From: Lewinellaceae bacterium
GTDB lineage: Bacteria; Bacteroidota; Bacteroidia; Chitinophagales; Saprospiraceae
Length of the DNA stretch: 64,000 nt
Direction of reading: 5' to 3'
NCBI GenBank assembly: GCA_016711435.1
Contig: JADJSY010000024.1
Location: forward strand, 1 to 64,000
The notes under the pieces are model-generated. The model did no database searches and was not told where the DNA came from. It saw only the letters and a program-made list of their open reading frames with translations. The position numbers were made by a program, and so were the translations under genes. Below are positions 44,429 through 55,130 of this stretch, piece after piece; position 1 is the first letter of the stretch, and the number at the start of each line of letters is the position of its first letter.

Positions 44429-45487
44429 CTATAGTTCAACACGCAACCCCACCCGAAACACCCCATCTTTTTCCGAAATCTCCAGCACATGCCGCCCGGG
44501 ATACAACAACTCCAGTTGCCGCCGCACATTATGCAGACCGATACCGCCTACCGCATCCTTGGCAACATTGTGTGCGGGCAGGCTGTTCTTCACTTCAAAT
44601 TCAATATGATGTTCGCCGGTACGCAGGTCGATGGTGATCCAGCCATGGGCAAGGTCTTCAATTTTGCTGTGTTTAAAAGCATTTTCTACAAATGGAATCA
44701 GCAGCATCGGCGCAATGTTCAGGTTGGGGCGGCTTTCGTCAAAATGCACTTTTACATTGAGTCCGCTGCTGTCTTTCAACATCTGAAGGTCAATAAAATT
44801 TTGCAGATAGGCAATCTCCTTGTGCAGGGGAACCGTTTCCGCCTTGCAATCGTGCAGCATATAACGCAGCATGCCGGATAATTTCAGCAGGTGATCGGGC
44901 GCATTATCCGATTTCAACAAAGTCAGCGTGTAGATATTATTCAAGGCATTGAATAGAAAATGCGGGTTGATCTGCGACTTCAAAAACTTGATTTCCGCTT
45001 CTAATTTTTCACTTTGGTACACGGCGGCTTCCCGTTCTTTCCGGTTGGCAAAAGCGGCGATTTCAAACAAGGCGCTGCCGATAAAAGAGGTGAAAATGGG
45101 CATTCCAAGACCGAGGTAGCGCATGCCCCGGCGTCCTCCCGAAACCGCATTGCCCGTTCTCGACGGCCCTTGCTGCTCTGTGTTGCGGTGGAAAAACTCA
45201 TCCCAGGGCGCTCCGTCCCAATCGAGCAAAAGCGTGATGGCCGTCACCAGTGCCACACCTGCAAGCATATATACGAGCGGGTGATATTTTCCAAAATACA
45301 AGCGGGGCAGCAGGATTTCCATGTTGATCCACACCACGATGCCAATAGCAACTATTACCACCAACGTACGTTTCAGGTACATGTCCGGGTTGCTCAGTCC
45401 GCCGGACAGGATCAGGGGTACCAGCGCCCAGAAACTGCTCCAGAAAAAAATTTGCAGCCAGGTCTTTTTGTGTGGTAGGATGTTCAT
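44429..45487 (-). CDS. LytS-type sensor histidine kinase
   Basis: 352 residues. Four predicted N-terminal helices (about 10-30, 41-60, 70-88, 125-147) lack a periplasmic sensor domain. The His_kinase domain has FLKSQINPHFLFNALNNIY with phospho-His176, followed by a HATPase region with LLIPFVENAFKH and GGIGLHNVRRQLELLY. It phosphorylates the LytTR regulator immediately downstream. The inserted segment HRNTEQQGPSRTGNAVSGGRRG (broken here into two) between helices 3 and 4 is unusually polar. Confidence 0.9.
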   Translation of the reverse strand: MNILPHKKTWLQIFFWSSFWALVPLILSGGLSNPDMYLKRTLVVIVAIGIVVWINMEILLPRLYFGKYHPLVYMLAGVALVTAITLLLDWDGAPWDEFFHRNTEQQGPSRTGNAVSGGRRGMRYLGLGMPIFTSFIGSALFEIAAFANRKEREAAVYQSEKLEAEIKFLKSQINPHFLFNALNNIYTLTLLKSDNAPDHLLKLSGMLRYMLHDCKAETVPLHKEIAYLQNFIDLQMLKDSSGLNVKVHFDESRPNLNIAPMLLIPFVENAFKHSKIEDLAHGWITIDLRTGEHHIEFEVKNSLPAHNVAKDAVGGIGLHNVRRQLELLYPGRHVLEISEKDGVFRVGLRVEL

Positions 45488-45980
45488 GCCTGCAAAAATG
45501 CGTTTTATCTTCCTGAGGGGATTCTTTTTTCAATCAAAGCGGTGATTTTATCTTTAAGGTGAATAGATTCAATTACCGGATATTGCTCTATGACTAGGAA
45601 CAAGGTCGCGGATGAAGTGAATTTGTGCCACGGATTTTCCTCGTGTTGACGAATGGACGCGCTACGCGTTTTTGGCAAAGTGGTTTCAAGGACAAAGTTG
45701 ACCACATTATATAGTCATTTGTGACAATTTATGCCAGCCCATAACACGGACGAGTCAACTCTACGCCTGTCCTTTTGAAACCATTCCGAACACGTGGTTC
45801 TGTACATAAAGGCGCCAAACAAGTGCGGGTCTTAGAGATTTTTGTCCCGGGGCGGTTCATTGATTAAATTTCAGAGGGATTGCAATTCGCCTCGCACCAT
45901 CTTTGTATTCAATTCAGCAGACATGGACGCTGCTCCAGTCTAAAACACAAAAACACTAAAATACAAAAACACACAATAAC
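45488..45980. other. Intergenic region between kinase and periplasmic protein genes
   Basis: About 490 bases. A 66-codon minus-strand frame (45505-45705) has no recognisable homology and partly reads phrases like AATCCGTGGCACAAATTC that recur in other intergenic repeats, so I do not call it. CATCTTTG near 45908 is one base off the -7 consensus for the next gene. Otherwise nothing recognisable. Confidence 0.35.
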
Positions 45981-46415
45981 ATGAAACACATTTTGAAATT
46001 GGCCATTAGCGCCCTGCTTTTCCTCGTTGTTTTTACCAGTATGCAGGCCCAGCCTCCCGGAGGTGGTGAAAGACCTAGCATGGATCCCGTTAAAAGAGCC
46101 GAAAAGCAAACGGCCATGATGACGGAACAACTGACATTGTCCGAAGCACAAGCGGCTAAAGTGCAGGAGATCAACCTGAAATACGCGGAAAAATCAAAAG
46201 CGATGCGTGAGGCGAACACCAGTGGCGACAGGACGGCCATGCGGGAACAAATGACTGCCCTGCGCACCGCACAAGACGCCGAACTTAAAACCATGCTGAC
46301 CAGCGACCAGTGGGCTGCCTGGGAAAAAATACAGGCAGAACAACGCGAAAATCGCGGCGAATGGGGCAAGAAAAAAGATCAGGCGCCGCCACCGCCGCCG
46401 ACCGGCGGACAGTAA
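45981..46415 (+). CDS. Periplasmic Spy/DUF4890-like protein
   Basis: 144 residues with a signal peptide MKHILKLAISALLFLVVFTSMQAQ (broken for length) and a mature part of two amphipathic helices: RAEKQTAMMTEQLTLSEAQA, then KVQEINLKYAEKSKAMRE and LRTAQDAELKTMLTSDQWAA. This is the LTxxQxxKVxxI...LTxxQxxxW pattern of CpxP/Spy and DUF4890 proteins, small stress-linked chaperone-like proteins. The Pro/Gly-rich tail APPPPPTGGQ is low-complexity. It lies about 110 bases upstream of an outer-membrane barrel gene. Confidence 0.75.
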   Translation: MKHILKLAISALLFLVVFTSMQAQPPGGGERPSMDPVKRAEKQTAMMTEQLTLSEAQAAKVQEINLKYAEKSKAMREANTSGDRTAMREQMTALRTAQDAELKTMLTSDQWAAWEKIQAEQRENRGEWGKKKDQAPPPPPTGGQ

Positions 46416-46526
46416 ACCTATATTTCGAGTTAGTTTGAGGTTGTGCGTTGGCTTGACTATAATGAGTCACGTTTGAACGTGCAATCACTCTCCTTTTACA
46501 TCCTGCAATTTTAATAACCAACTCAC

Positions 46527-49389
46527 ATGAAATCCCTCCTCGTCTTCAGTTTATTCCTTACCACCCAATGGCTCAGCGCCCAAACCTTCAGTATTGGTGG
46601 ACGCATAGCCGATGAAAAAGGCATCTTTTTAACCGGCGCAACGGTGAAACTCCAGCACCCCTGGGGCGAACTGGTGAAAGGCGCTATTTCCGATACGGAA
46701 GGCCGCTTTAACCTGACGGAAGTGGGCAAGGGCGGTTATGTGCTGGTTATCAGCATGTTGGGTTTTGAGGAATTGAGGGGAAGTAAATCTGAAAGACCAG
46801 AACCTGAATATCGGCGTCTTAAGATTGATGCCGGATTCCAAAATATTGGACCAGGTGGAAATCAGGTCGCAAATGATTACCGCTGTACAAAAAGGAGATA
46901 CGACCGAGTTCAATGCCGGCGCTTTCAAAGTGATGAAAGATGCCGATGCGGAAGATTTGATCGGAAAAATGCCCGGTGTGACGGTCGAAAACGGCCAGAT
47001 GAAAGCCCAGGGCGAGAATATCCAGCAGGTACTGGTGGACGGCAAACCGTTTTTTGGCAATGACCCGACGGCTGCTTTAAAAAACCTGCCCGCAGAGTTG
47101 ATTGAAAAAGTGCAAATTTTTGACGCGCAAAGTGAACAGTCACAATTCACCGGTTTTAATGACGGCACGACCACCAAAACGATCAATATCGTCACCAAAA
47201 ACGGTATGCAGAATGGACAATTTGGTAAGGTGTACGCGGGTTACGGTTATGACGATAAATACCAGGCAGGCGGCAACATCAGTTTTTTCGATGGCGACCG
47301 GCGGATCAGCGTAATCGGCATGACGAATAATATCAATGTTCAAAATTTCGCTGCGGAAGACATTGTAGGTACTATGGGTGGCGGCGGGGGCCGCGGGGGC
47401 ATGCCAGGCGGCGGACGCGGCGGCCAGGGTGGCGGTGGCAGTGCCGGCGATTTTCTGGTGCGTTCTTCCGGCGGGATTACCCAAACGCATGCTTTCGGGC
47501 TGAACTATTCCGATAAATGGGGTAAAAAAGTGGATGTTTCCGGCAGTTATTTTTTTAATAAAGGCATTAACAACACGGAGAAAATCACCAACCGGCAGTT
47601 CTTAAACGAAGAAAACATCGCCGATGAAATTTATGATGAAAGCAGCCTGAGCCGTTCCGATAATCTTAACCACCGCTTCAACTTACGGATGGAATTCAAA
47701 TTAGACAGCATGAACTCCATCATGCTGCGGCCTCGACTGACGATCCAGCAAAATGACGGCAATTCGTCTACAATCGGTAATACCGTGTTTGGCGGCAACC
47801 TGCTGAATGCCACCAACAACAGTTACCTGTCCAACATGGATGGGTTGAATTTTAGCAATTCACTCCTGTGGCGGCATAAATTCCAGAAAAAAGGCCGCAC
47901 CCTGTCGCTCGATTTCACCACTGGGTACGCGCCGAAAAAAGGAGAAAGCACCCTGCAATCCATCAGCGGCTTTTATGCGGGACCCAACCCCTCCGTCGAT
48001 TCGCTGGATCAGCGCAGCAATCTTTCTACAAACAACTGGAACCTTTCCGGCAACCTGGAATATACAGAACCGATCGGCGCCAACGGGCAGTTGCTGCTCA
48101 ATTACCGGAACAGTTACCAGCAGGAATCCTCGGACAGAAAAGTGTTTGACTGGGCGGAATCCACCGGCGGCTATGATTTATTGAACGAACCGCTGAGCAA
48201 TGTTTTTTCCAACGACTACCAAACCCAGCAGGGTGGTATCGGGTATAATTACACCAAAGGCCGCGATTTCAACATTTCAGCCCGGCTGAATACACAATGG
48301 GCATCGCTGGCCAACGACCAGACTTTCCCGCAACAGGTCATGTTTGATACCCGTTTTTTCAACGTTTTACCTTCGGCAAGCATGCGGTACAACCTGGACA
48401 AAAACCGGAATATCCGCTTCAATTATCGCAGCAGCACCCAACTGCCTTCCGTAGATCAATTGCAAAACGTGGTGAACAACAGCAATCCGCTTCAACTCAC
48501 AGCAGGCAATCCGAACCTCGCTCAAGCGGAACAGCACAACCTGTTTATGCGATACCAGGCGACCAATACGGCCAAGTCTACCACACTTTTCTTCATGGCC
48601 GGCGGCAGTCTCACGGGTGATTACATCGGTAGAAGTACGTTTTTGGCGAGCAGCGACAATCCGATCTTCGACGACCTGGACGTGCAACCCGGCGCGCAGT
48701 TGACATTACCCGTCAACTTAGACGGCTACCGGAATGCCCGGAGTTTCTTTTCATACGGCATACCCGTCAAACCGATCAAAAGCAATCTGAATTTTGATGT
48801 GTCTTATAATTTCGGACGGACGCCGGGCTTAGTCAATGAACTGCTCAACTACAACAACACCCATTCTTTCGGAGCGGGCATAACGGTCAGCAGCAACATC
48901 AGCGAGCACCTGGATTTTTCCATTTCTGCCCGTCCGGTCTGGAATAAAAGCACCAACACGCTGCAAACAGCCGCCAATACGGAATACCTGACCCAGAACT
49001 CCCGCGCCAAACTCAACTGGCAAATTGTGGAAGGTTTTGTGCTGCGCACCGACCTGACCCATACGCTGTATTCCGGTTTATCCGACGGATTTAACCAGAA
49101 TTACTGGCTCTGGAACCTCGGTATCGGCAAAAAAATATTTAAAAAAGAACGCGGCGAGATCACCCTGGCTATCAACGACTTGTTGAACCAAAACCGTAAT
49201 ATCCTGCGGACGGTGACGGAATCGTACATCGAAGATACCCGCACCAACGCACTGACCCGCTTCGTCATGTTGTCGTTTACCTATAACCTGCGCAATTTCA
49301 ACAGTGGAAAAGCGTCGCAAACGCCTGCGAGGAGTATGGAAATGAGGCCGGGAGGTATGTGGGGGCCGCCGGATGGGCCGAGGGGGTAA
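46527..49389 (+). CDS. TonB-dependent-receptor-like outer-membrane beta-barrel protein (one-base frameshift)
   Basis: Signal peptide MKSLLVFSLFLTTQWLSAQ, then a CarboxypepD_reg-like domain (FSIGGRIADEKGIFLTGATVKL...VISMLGFEEL). One extra G in the run 46777-46780 breaks the frame; removing it gives EELREVNLKDQNLNIGVLRL and the long frame to 49389, about 954 residues. The plug-like region has DLIGKMPGVTVENGQMKAQG, VLVDGKPFFGNDP and FNDGTTTKTINIVTK. It is followed by a Gly-rich loop (GGGGGRGGMPGGGRGGQGGGG, broken here), then a large OMP_b-brl_3-type barrel. Proteins of this class import ligands or assemble at the outer membrane; no SusD partner is adjacent. Confidence 0.88.
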
Positions 49390-49395
49390 AATAGA

Positions 49396-49503
49396 TGAGG
49401 GGATGAGTTTGAGGGGTTGAGAGTTTGACGGTTGGATCGGAAAATCTGGGAATGTTTTTACCAACCTCAAACCACCCTCAACCCTCAAACCATCAAACCA
49501 TCT
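49396..49503. terminator. Family B hairpin between convergent genes
   Basis: ATGAGTTTGAGGGGTTGAGA ... GGTTGG pairs with CCAACCTCAAACCACCCTCA ... ACCATC. It spans from just after the barrel gene's stop to the stop of the ABC exporter gene. Pairing is less regular than at 20313. Confidence 0.6.
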
Positions 49504-51289
49504 ACGCTATCTCAAACTGCAACTTCGCCAAACTACTATACGCCCCATCAAAAAGCGCCGACAACTCTTCATGGGTGCCTTTTTCAACGATATGCCCGCC
49601 TTCCAGCACATAAATACAATCGACTTCCCGGATAGTGGCCAGCCGGTGCGCAATGATAATGCTGGTGCGGTTTTTCATCAGGTTGTGCAGGGCTTCCTGT
49701 ACCACTTTTTCCGACTCGGCATCGAGTGACGAAGTGGCCTCATCCAAAAGCAGGATGCTGGGGTTGCGCAGAATAGCGCGGGCAATGGCAATCCGCTGGC
49801 GTTGTCCGCCCGACAATTTGATGCCCCGCTCCCCGACAACAGTTTCCAGGCCTTCCGGGAAGGTGGAGATAAAGTCCCAGGTATTGGCCTGTTTGGCCGC
49901 TTCAATAATTTCCGCCTCCGTGGCGTCGGGTTTTCCGTACAGAATATTTTCCCGGATCGTACCGCCAAAAAGGATCACTTCCTGCGGCACAATGGCGAAG
50001 TTATTGCGGTAGGAGTGCAATTCATAGTCGTAAATATCCTTTCCGTCTATACTGATCGAGCCGCCGTCCAGGTGATGAAATTGCAGCAACAATTGCATAA
50101 TGGTGGATTTCCCAGCGCCACTTTGTCCGACAATCGCCACTTTTTTGCCGGATTCTATGGAAATATTGACATTTTTTAGCACCGGCACATCGGATCGGGT
50201 GGGGTAGGAGAACTGCACATCTTTAAATTCAATATTCCCATTCAGGCGGCCTGCAGGCGCAGTTGCCTTCGGGCGTTCTTCTGTCTCGGAGGGCGTGGCT
50301 AAAATTTCGCGTATGCGTTCCGTTGCACCCACTGCGCCGATTAACTCGGAGTAAAAATTACCCAATCCGGCAATGGCAGCGCCAATCACGGCTGTAAAAG
50401 TCACAAATGAAATCAATTGACCGGCAGTTACTTCGCCCGTCTGCACCATGCGCATACCCGTCCAGATGACGAAAAAGAGCGCTCCAAAAAGCACCGTAAT
50501 GATAAAAACCGCAAAAAGCGCCCTGCCGGAGGCAAATTTCAGGGAAACATCAATCACCGATGCGTTGGATTGGCCATACCGTTTTGTCTCAAAAATTTCA
50601 TTGGTAAAGGCTTTTACCGCATGAATACTTTGCAAAGTTTCGTCCAGAATCGTATTGGTTTCCGCCAGAATAGCCTGGCGCTGTTTGGACAATTTCCGGA
50701 TATAACGACCAAAAATCATCGCGCCGATAACAATAATCGGGAAGGTCAGCAGCATCACACCGGCTAATTTCGGCGTTTGCCAGGCCAAAAAAATGACCCC
50801 GCCGATGAGCAGAATAACCTGTCTGAAAAACTCTGCCAGCACGAAGTAAAAAGTGTTGTATAGTTTCTCCACATCATTGGTCAGGCGGCTCACGATGTCG
50901 CCGACCCTGCTTTTTTCAAAAAAAACGATGGGCAGGGAAATGATGCGCTGGTACAGCGCATTGCGTATGTCTGCGGTGCCCCTTTCGCTGATCTGGGCAA
51001 ACAGCAAAACACGTGTATACGACACGATCCCTTGAAAGACAAGCACAACGAGCAATCCAAGCCCGATTTTGGACAGGTCGAGATCGAAGGCTGTTTCTTT
51101 GCCCTGGGCTACGTCCAGCATCAAACCGACGCTATACGGAAAAATCATAAATACCGTGCTGCTGAGGAACAGCAACACCAATCCTGCAATAAATTGCCAT
51201 CGGTATGGCTTCAGGAATTCAAAAATTTTAAAGGCTTCCCGTAAACTTTGGCGGGAAATTTTGGGGCTGGATTCTTCTTTCTGCTGCAT
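49502..51289 (-). CDS. MsbA-like ABC exporter (fused permease and ATPase)
   Basis: 595 residues. Six predicted helices (about 30-315), with coupling-helix text RVGDIVSRLTNDVEKL, then the nucleotide-binding domain: Walker A VGQSGAGKST, Q-loop IVPQEVILFGGT, signature LSGGQRQR, Walker B SILLLDEATSSLD and H-loop IIIAHRLAT. It works as a homodimer exporting lipid or drug substrates. It fits the ABCB/MsbA group; lipid A flipping is possible but not shown. Frame intact; start at 51289. Confidence 0.92.
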   Translation of the reverse strand: MQQKEESSPKISRQSLREAFKIFEFLKPYRWQFIAGLVLLFLSSTVFMIFPYSVGLMLDVAQGKETAFDLDLSKIGLGLLVVLVFQGIVSYTRVLLFAQISERGTADIRNALYQRIISLPIVFFEKSRVGDIVSRLTNDVEKLYNTFYFVLAEFFRQVILLIGGVIFLAWQTPKLAGVMLLTFPIIVIGAMIFGRYIRKLSKQRQAILAETNTILDETLQSIHAVKAFTNEIFETKRYGQSNASVIDVSLKFASGRALFAVFIITVLFGALFFVIWTGMRMVQTGEVTAGQLISFVTFTAVIGAAIAGLGNFYSELIGAVGATERIREILATPSETEERPKATAPAGRLNGNIEFKDVQFSYPTRSDVPVLKNVNISIESGKKVAIVGQSGAGKSTIMQLLLQFHHLDGGSISIDGKDIYDYELHSYRNNFAIVPQEVILFGGTIRENILYGKPDATEAEIIEAAKQANTWDFISTFPEGLETVVGERGIKLSGGQRQRIAIARAILRNPSILLLDEATSSLDAESEKVVQEALHNLMKNRTSIIIAHRLATIREVDCIYVLEGGHIVEKGTHEELSALFDGAYSSLAKLQFEIA

Positions 51290-51518
51290 ATGGGTGCAAA
51301 GTTGCTGTTGAAAACCGAATTTTCAGGTAAAAGTTGACATCGGTCTCACAAAGTAGCCAAAACTATTTTGCACACCAGATTATATCACTGTTTTCAATCA
51401 ATCGCCGCAGATTTGCCCCGCGAAACCGCTGGTCATTTTTAATTAAAAAATTCAAAATTTTCAATGACCAATGTACAATATCCAAGTATGACTCACACCA
51501 TACACATATTATAAAAAA

Positions 51519-52091
51519 ATGTTGCATCGACGCCCCCTGATCTTAGCCTCCCAAAGTCCGCGACGCAGCCAGTTGCTGCGTGAAGCCGGTTTTGAATTTA
51601 CCGTTCAATCCGTCGATATTGACGAAAGTTTTCCTGCCGACATGCCGGTCGAAAATGTTGCGCCCTGGCTCGCCCAGCGCAAGGCAAGCGCTGCAAAACA
51701 CCTGATTCTCGATCGGGAGATCATACTGGCTGCCGATTCTGTCGTCATTCAGGACGGAACGATCTACAACAAACCGGCAGATTATGACGAAGCGTTTCAG
51801 ATGATCCGCACCCTTTCCGGACGGCAACACACAGTCATTACCGGCATTTGCCTGCTTTCCAAAGAGCAGGAACAAGTGATGTCGGGCGTGTCTCAGGTAT
51901 GGTTTGCCGATTTGAGTGATGCGGAAATCGACTATTATATCCGGCGTTGCCAACCTTTTGACAAAGCAGGCGCTTACGGAGTACAGGAGTGGATTGGACT
52001 TTGCAAAATCACGCGGATAGAAGGAACCTACGCCAATGTGATGGGATTGCCGGTAGAACTGGTGTACCATGCGCTGGCGGAATTTGAATAA
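51519..52091 (+). CDS. maf: Maf-family nucleotide pyrophosphatase
   Basis: 190 residues, full length. LILASQSPRRSQLLREAGF is the family signature near the N-terminus; LAQRKASAAK, ILAADSVVI with the catalytic Asp, KPADYDEAFQMIRTLSGRQH and YGVQEWIG complete the active site. Maf/YhdE enzymes hydrolyse dTTP/UTP or modified nucleotides, and the family has been linked to septation. Monocistronic here, about 170 bases before the phosphate transporter. Confidence 0.92.
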   Translation: MLHRRPLILASQSPRRSQLLREAGFEFTVQSVDIDESFPADMPVENVAPWLAQRKASAAKHLILDREIILAADSVVIQDGTIYNKPADYDEAFQMIRTLSGRQHTVITGICLLSKEQEQVMSGVSQVWFADLSDAEIDYYIRRCQPFDKAGAYGVQEWIGLCKITRIEGTYANVMGLPVELVYHALAEFE

Positions 52092-52194
52092 TTTAACCAT
52101 GTTCATCCCGGCCATCAAAAAAATCCTGGAAATCAGGGCAAAAAAAGTAACATTAACTTAATATTGCCTGATAATCAAATTTGAACCGCCTGTC

Positions 52195-52202
52195 TACTTT
52201 TG
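52195..52202 (+). promoter_or_regulatory. Candidate -7 box TACTTTTG
   Basis: TACTTTTG matches TAnnTTTG 59 bases before the phosphate transporter start. TTG trinucleotides nearby sit at 11 and 28 bases, not at the expected spacing. Confidence 0.35.
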
Positions 52203-52261
52203 CCGGTAAATTCCTAACGCTACCAGTAAAACAACGGTTTTACTTCTAAAACTCTCAACTT

Positions 52262-53650
52262 ATGGTGCTTGGCTTTATAGCAGGCCTTTCCTCCGAAGCA
52301 TCTGTGATGCTGTTGGTGTGTATGTTCGCTGTATGTTTTTTCGAAGCGATCAACGGCTTTCACGACACGGCAAATGCGGTTGCTACCGTTATTTACACCA
52401 AAACACTTCCTCCCGTTTTTGCCGTTATCTGGTCGGGCACCTGGAATTTTCTGGGGGCTTTACTCGGGGGCATTGCCGTAGCAATGGGCATTGTCAAATT
52501 GATGCCGATCAATGACTTGATGACCGTATCCATAGGTGAGAACATCGCTTTGGTGATGTCTATTCTTGTTTCGGCTATTCTATGGAACCTCGGCACCTGG
52601 TATCTTGGCATCCCCAATTCCAGTTCCCATACCCTGATCGGCTCCCTCCTCGGTAGCGGATTTGCGTTTTGGACCGTTCACAACGGCTCCGGGCCTAACT
52701 GGGGTAAAGCAGCGGACATTGGCATGTCACTGCTCATTTCACCTTTGTTCGGCTTTAGCCTGGCGATTATCCTGATGTATCTTTTGAAGATTTCGGTAAA
52801 GAAAAAAACCATTTTCAAATCACCGGATGAAACCAAAAAAAGGCCGCCCGTCTGGATTCGGGCAATACTTATCACTACCTGTACCTTAGTCAGTTATTTT
52901 CACGGGAATAACGACGGACAAAAAGGTGTAGGACTGGCCTTGGTGGTGTTAATGGCATTTTTACCCATGCAATTTGCACTGGATCCGCAGCTGTCTTCAT
53001 CCGATTTGGCAGGCTCCGTAAGAAAGATTGAATCGGCATTGCTGGTACCAACCGGCGTGCCTGCGACAGATGCCCAGCATATTTCCCTTGCTACCACAGC
53101 CTCGTCAGTTGCCGCTCAGATTGATACGACCAGCAGACAGGAAAGAAAAGGTGTTTATTCCGTTCGTTTGGCTTTGCAATCTCTGCATAAATCATTGGAA
53201 ACTTCTGTGAAAGGAGGGGTTATTACAGGAGAAACCGCCAAAGTGGTGAAATCGGAATTAAAAAACCTCACTAAGGCTTATGAGTTTTCCCCTACCTGGG
53301 TAGTAGCCATGATTGCGCTTTGCCTTGGAATCGGTACTATGATTGGCTGGAAACGGATTGTAGTGACCATTGGTGAAAAAATCGGCAAATCGCACCTGAC
53401 GTACGCTCAAGGCGCCAGCGCCGAACTCTGCGCGGCGGCTGTAATTGGGGTGAGCAGCGCTTCAGGCCTTCCCGTCAGTACGACCCATGTGCTTTCTTCC
53501 GGTATTGCCGGCACGATGGTGGCACAGGGCGGTATCAGCAACCTCCAGAAAAAGACGATTAAAAGTATTGCATTGGCTTGGGTACTGACGCTTCCTGTTA
53601 CCATGATTTTATCGGGATTATTGTTCCTTTTGTTCCGGTTATTTGCATAA
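52262..53650 (+). CDS. PiT-family inorganic phosphate transporter
   Basis: 462 residues. The two inverted-repeat signatures are present: FFEAINGFHDTANAVATVIYT near the N-terminus (broken by length) and GASAELCAAAVIGVSSASGLPVSTTH near the C-terminus. A hydrophilic cytoplasmic loop (about 245-345) separates the two halves. PiT proteins take up phosphate or metal-phosphate with H+ or Na+. The next gene encodes a phosphate-selective-porin-type outer-membrane protein, giving a full outer-to-inner membrane route. Start ATG at 52262. Confidence 0.92.
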   Translation: MVLGFIAGLSSEASVMLLVCMFAVCFFEAINGFHDTANAVATVIYTKTLPPVFAVIWSGTWNFLGALLGGIAVAMGIVKLMPINDLMTVSIGENIALVMSILVSAILWNLGTWYLGIPNSSSHTLIGSLLGSGFAFWTVHNGSGPNWGKAADIGMSLLISPLFGFSLAIILMYLLKISVKKKTIFKSPDETKKRPPVWIRAILITTCTLVSYFHGNNDGQKGVGLALVVLMAFLPMQFALDPQLSSSDLAGSVRKIESALLVPTGVPATDAQHISLATTASSVAAQIDTTSRQERKGVYSVRLALQSLHKSLETSVKGGVITGETAKVVKSELKNLTKAYEFSPTWVVAMIALCLGIGTMIGWKRIVVTIGEKIGKSHLTYAQGASAELCAAAVIGVSSASGLPVSTTHVLSSGIAGTMVAQGGISNLQKKTIKSIALAWVLTLPVTMILSGLLFLLFRLFA

Positions 53651-53798
53651 ATAAGTGTTTTTGAGGGTGTTGAGAAAAGAGCCTAATTTTGATTTTTATC
53701 AGCAACTTCAGGTAAAACCGAAGTTAAATAAACCATCAGGTGTCTTGAGATTCACCTTTTCTGTATCCATCCTTCACAAGTCTGTCCTAACCTGACTT

Positions 53799-55063
53799 AT
53801 GTATCTACATCGTTGTATAGCGATGCTTGCATGCTTATGTGCCATGTCAAGCATATTCGCTCAGGGCGTTTTGCAAGACTCCCTAACAAAATCATCACCG
53901 TCCACTGTTAAGTTGAGCCAGGCTCCTGTAAAGTGGTTCGACAAAATCAGTATTCGCGGTTATTCGCAATTTCGCTACAACAGACTGTTGGAAACGAATC
54001 CGGATTTAAAGTGCGAACAATGTGATAAAAGCATTGGGCGAGGCCAATCTTTTTCTTTTCGCCGGGGCCGTGTTGTGCTAAGTGGCGATATCCACGAACG
54101 AGTTTTTTTGTATTTGCAGTTCGACTACTCGTCCGATATCAGCAGCAGCAACAAACATTTTTTGCAGGTGCGGGATGCTTATGTCGATTATGCATTTGAC
54201 AAGAAAAAAACATTCCGGGTGCGGGCAGGCCAAAGCAAAGTGCCTTATGGTTTTGAAAATTTGCAGTCCAGTTCGAATCGACTACCGCTCGACCGCAACG
54301 ACGCCCAGAATTCAGCAGCGCCGAATGAGCGTGATATGGGCGTTTTCTTCTTTTATGCATCGCCCAAAAAACGGGCCTTGTTCAAAAAACTGCTCGACGA
54401 AGGCCTGAAAGGCTCGGGGATTATGGAGTAGTTGCCCTGGGCGCTTACAATGGGCAAAGCGCCAACAAGCCCGAGTTAAACGACAACCGGCATGTCGTAG
54501 CGCGCTTATCTTGGCCATTCCAGGCCGGCCGACAAATACTGGAACCGGGTATTCAGGCTTATACAGGACAATTTACACTGTCGCCAGATCAGCTATCATC
54601 GGGTGTTCGGTGCGTTACTAACCGTACATTTACAGACCGGCGCGTAGCTGCGTCCATGATTTTGTATGCGCAACCTTTCGGCCTGGCAGCAGAATACAAT
54701 ATAGGGGAAGGACCCGGATTTGATCTAGCAACAGACTCCATTCGCGTTCAAAAACTCAAAGGCGGGTATGTGATGGCCTCTTATCGCGGCAAATGGGAAA
54801 AAGGGTATTTGATGCCCTATTTGCGCTACCAGGTGTATGACGGAGGCAAAAAGCAGGAGACAGACGCCAGGTACTACCATGTAAAAGAAACGGAAATCGG
54901 TGTAGAGTGGCAGCCAATGAAAAACCTGGAACTCACCCTGGCGTATCAAATCAGCAACCGTCGTTATGCAGATTTTAAAACGGATTCCTTTGAACGAGGG
55001 AAACCTGTTACGGGTGCAGTTACAGGTGAATTATTGATTTTGAGTAGATGGCACACGGATTGA
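53799..55063 (+). CDS. Phosphate-selective porin O/P-like protein (one-base frameshift)
   Basis: The signal MYLHRCIAMLACLCAMSSIFAQ is followed by the family start KISIRGYSQFRYNRL, FRRGRVVLSGDI, YVDYAF and RVRAGQSKVPYGFENLQSSS. The frame stops at 54431. One G is missing from the run at 54416-54419; restoring it gives GSGDYGVVALGAYNGQS and continues through AEYNIGEGPGFD and WQPMKNLELTLAYQ to 55063. Reconstructed length is about 421 residues, normal for OprO/OprP-type trimeric porins that pass phosphate or polyphosphate. It lies 148 bases downstream of the PiT gene, which supports a phosphate role. Its stop lies inside a strong hairpin. Confidence 0.85.
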
Positions 55064-55122
55064 ACGGATTAGACACGAATTTTAAAGGATATAATTAAAA
55101 TTCGTGTCTAATCCGTTCAATC
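55058..55122. terminator. Bidirectional terminator, perfect 28-bp inverted repeat
   Basis: 55058-55085 is the exact reverse complement of 55095-55122 with a 9-base loop; arms include GAACGGATTAGACACGAATT. It starts before the porin stop codon (55061-55063) and ends 9 bases before the stop of the convergent DUF5723 gene. Confidence 0.85.
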
Positions 55123-55130
55123 GTTAAAAA

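Noticed and set aside
43596..44609. 337-codon open frame on the plus strand
   Set aside because: Antisense to the intact LytTR regulator and the end of the kinase; residue make-up is that of a mirrored frame.
45505..45705. 66-codon minus-strand frame before the kinase gene
   Set aside because: No family features, and part of it reads intergenic repeat phrases.
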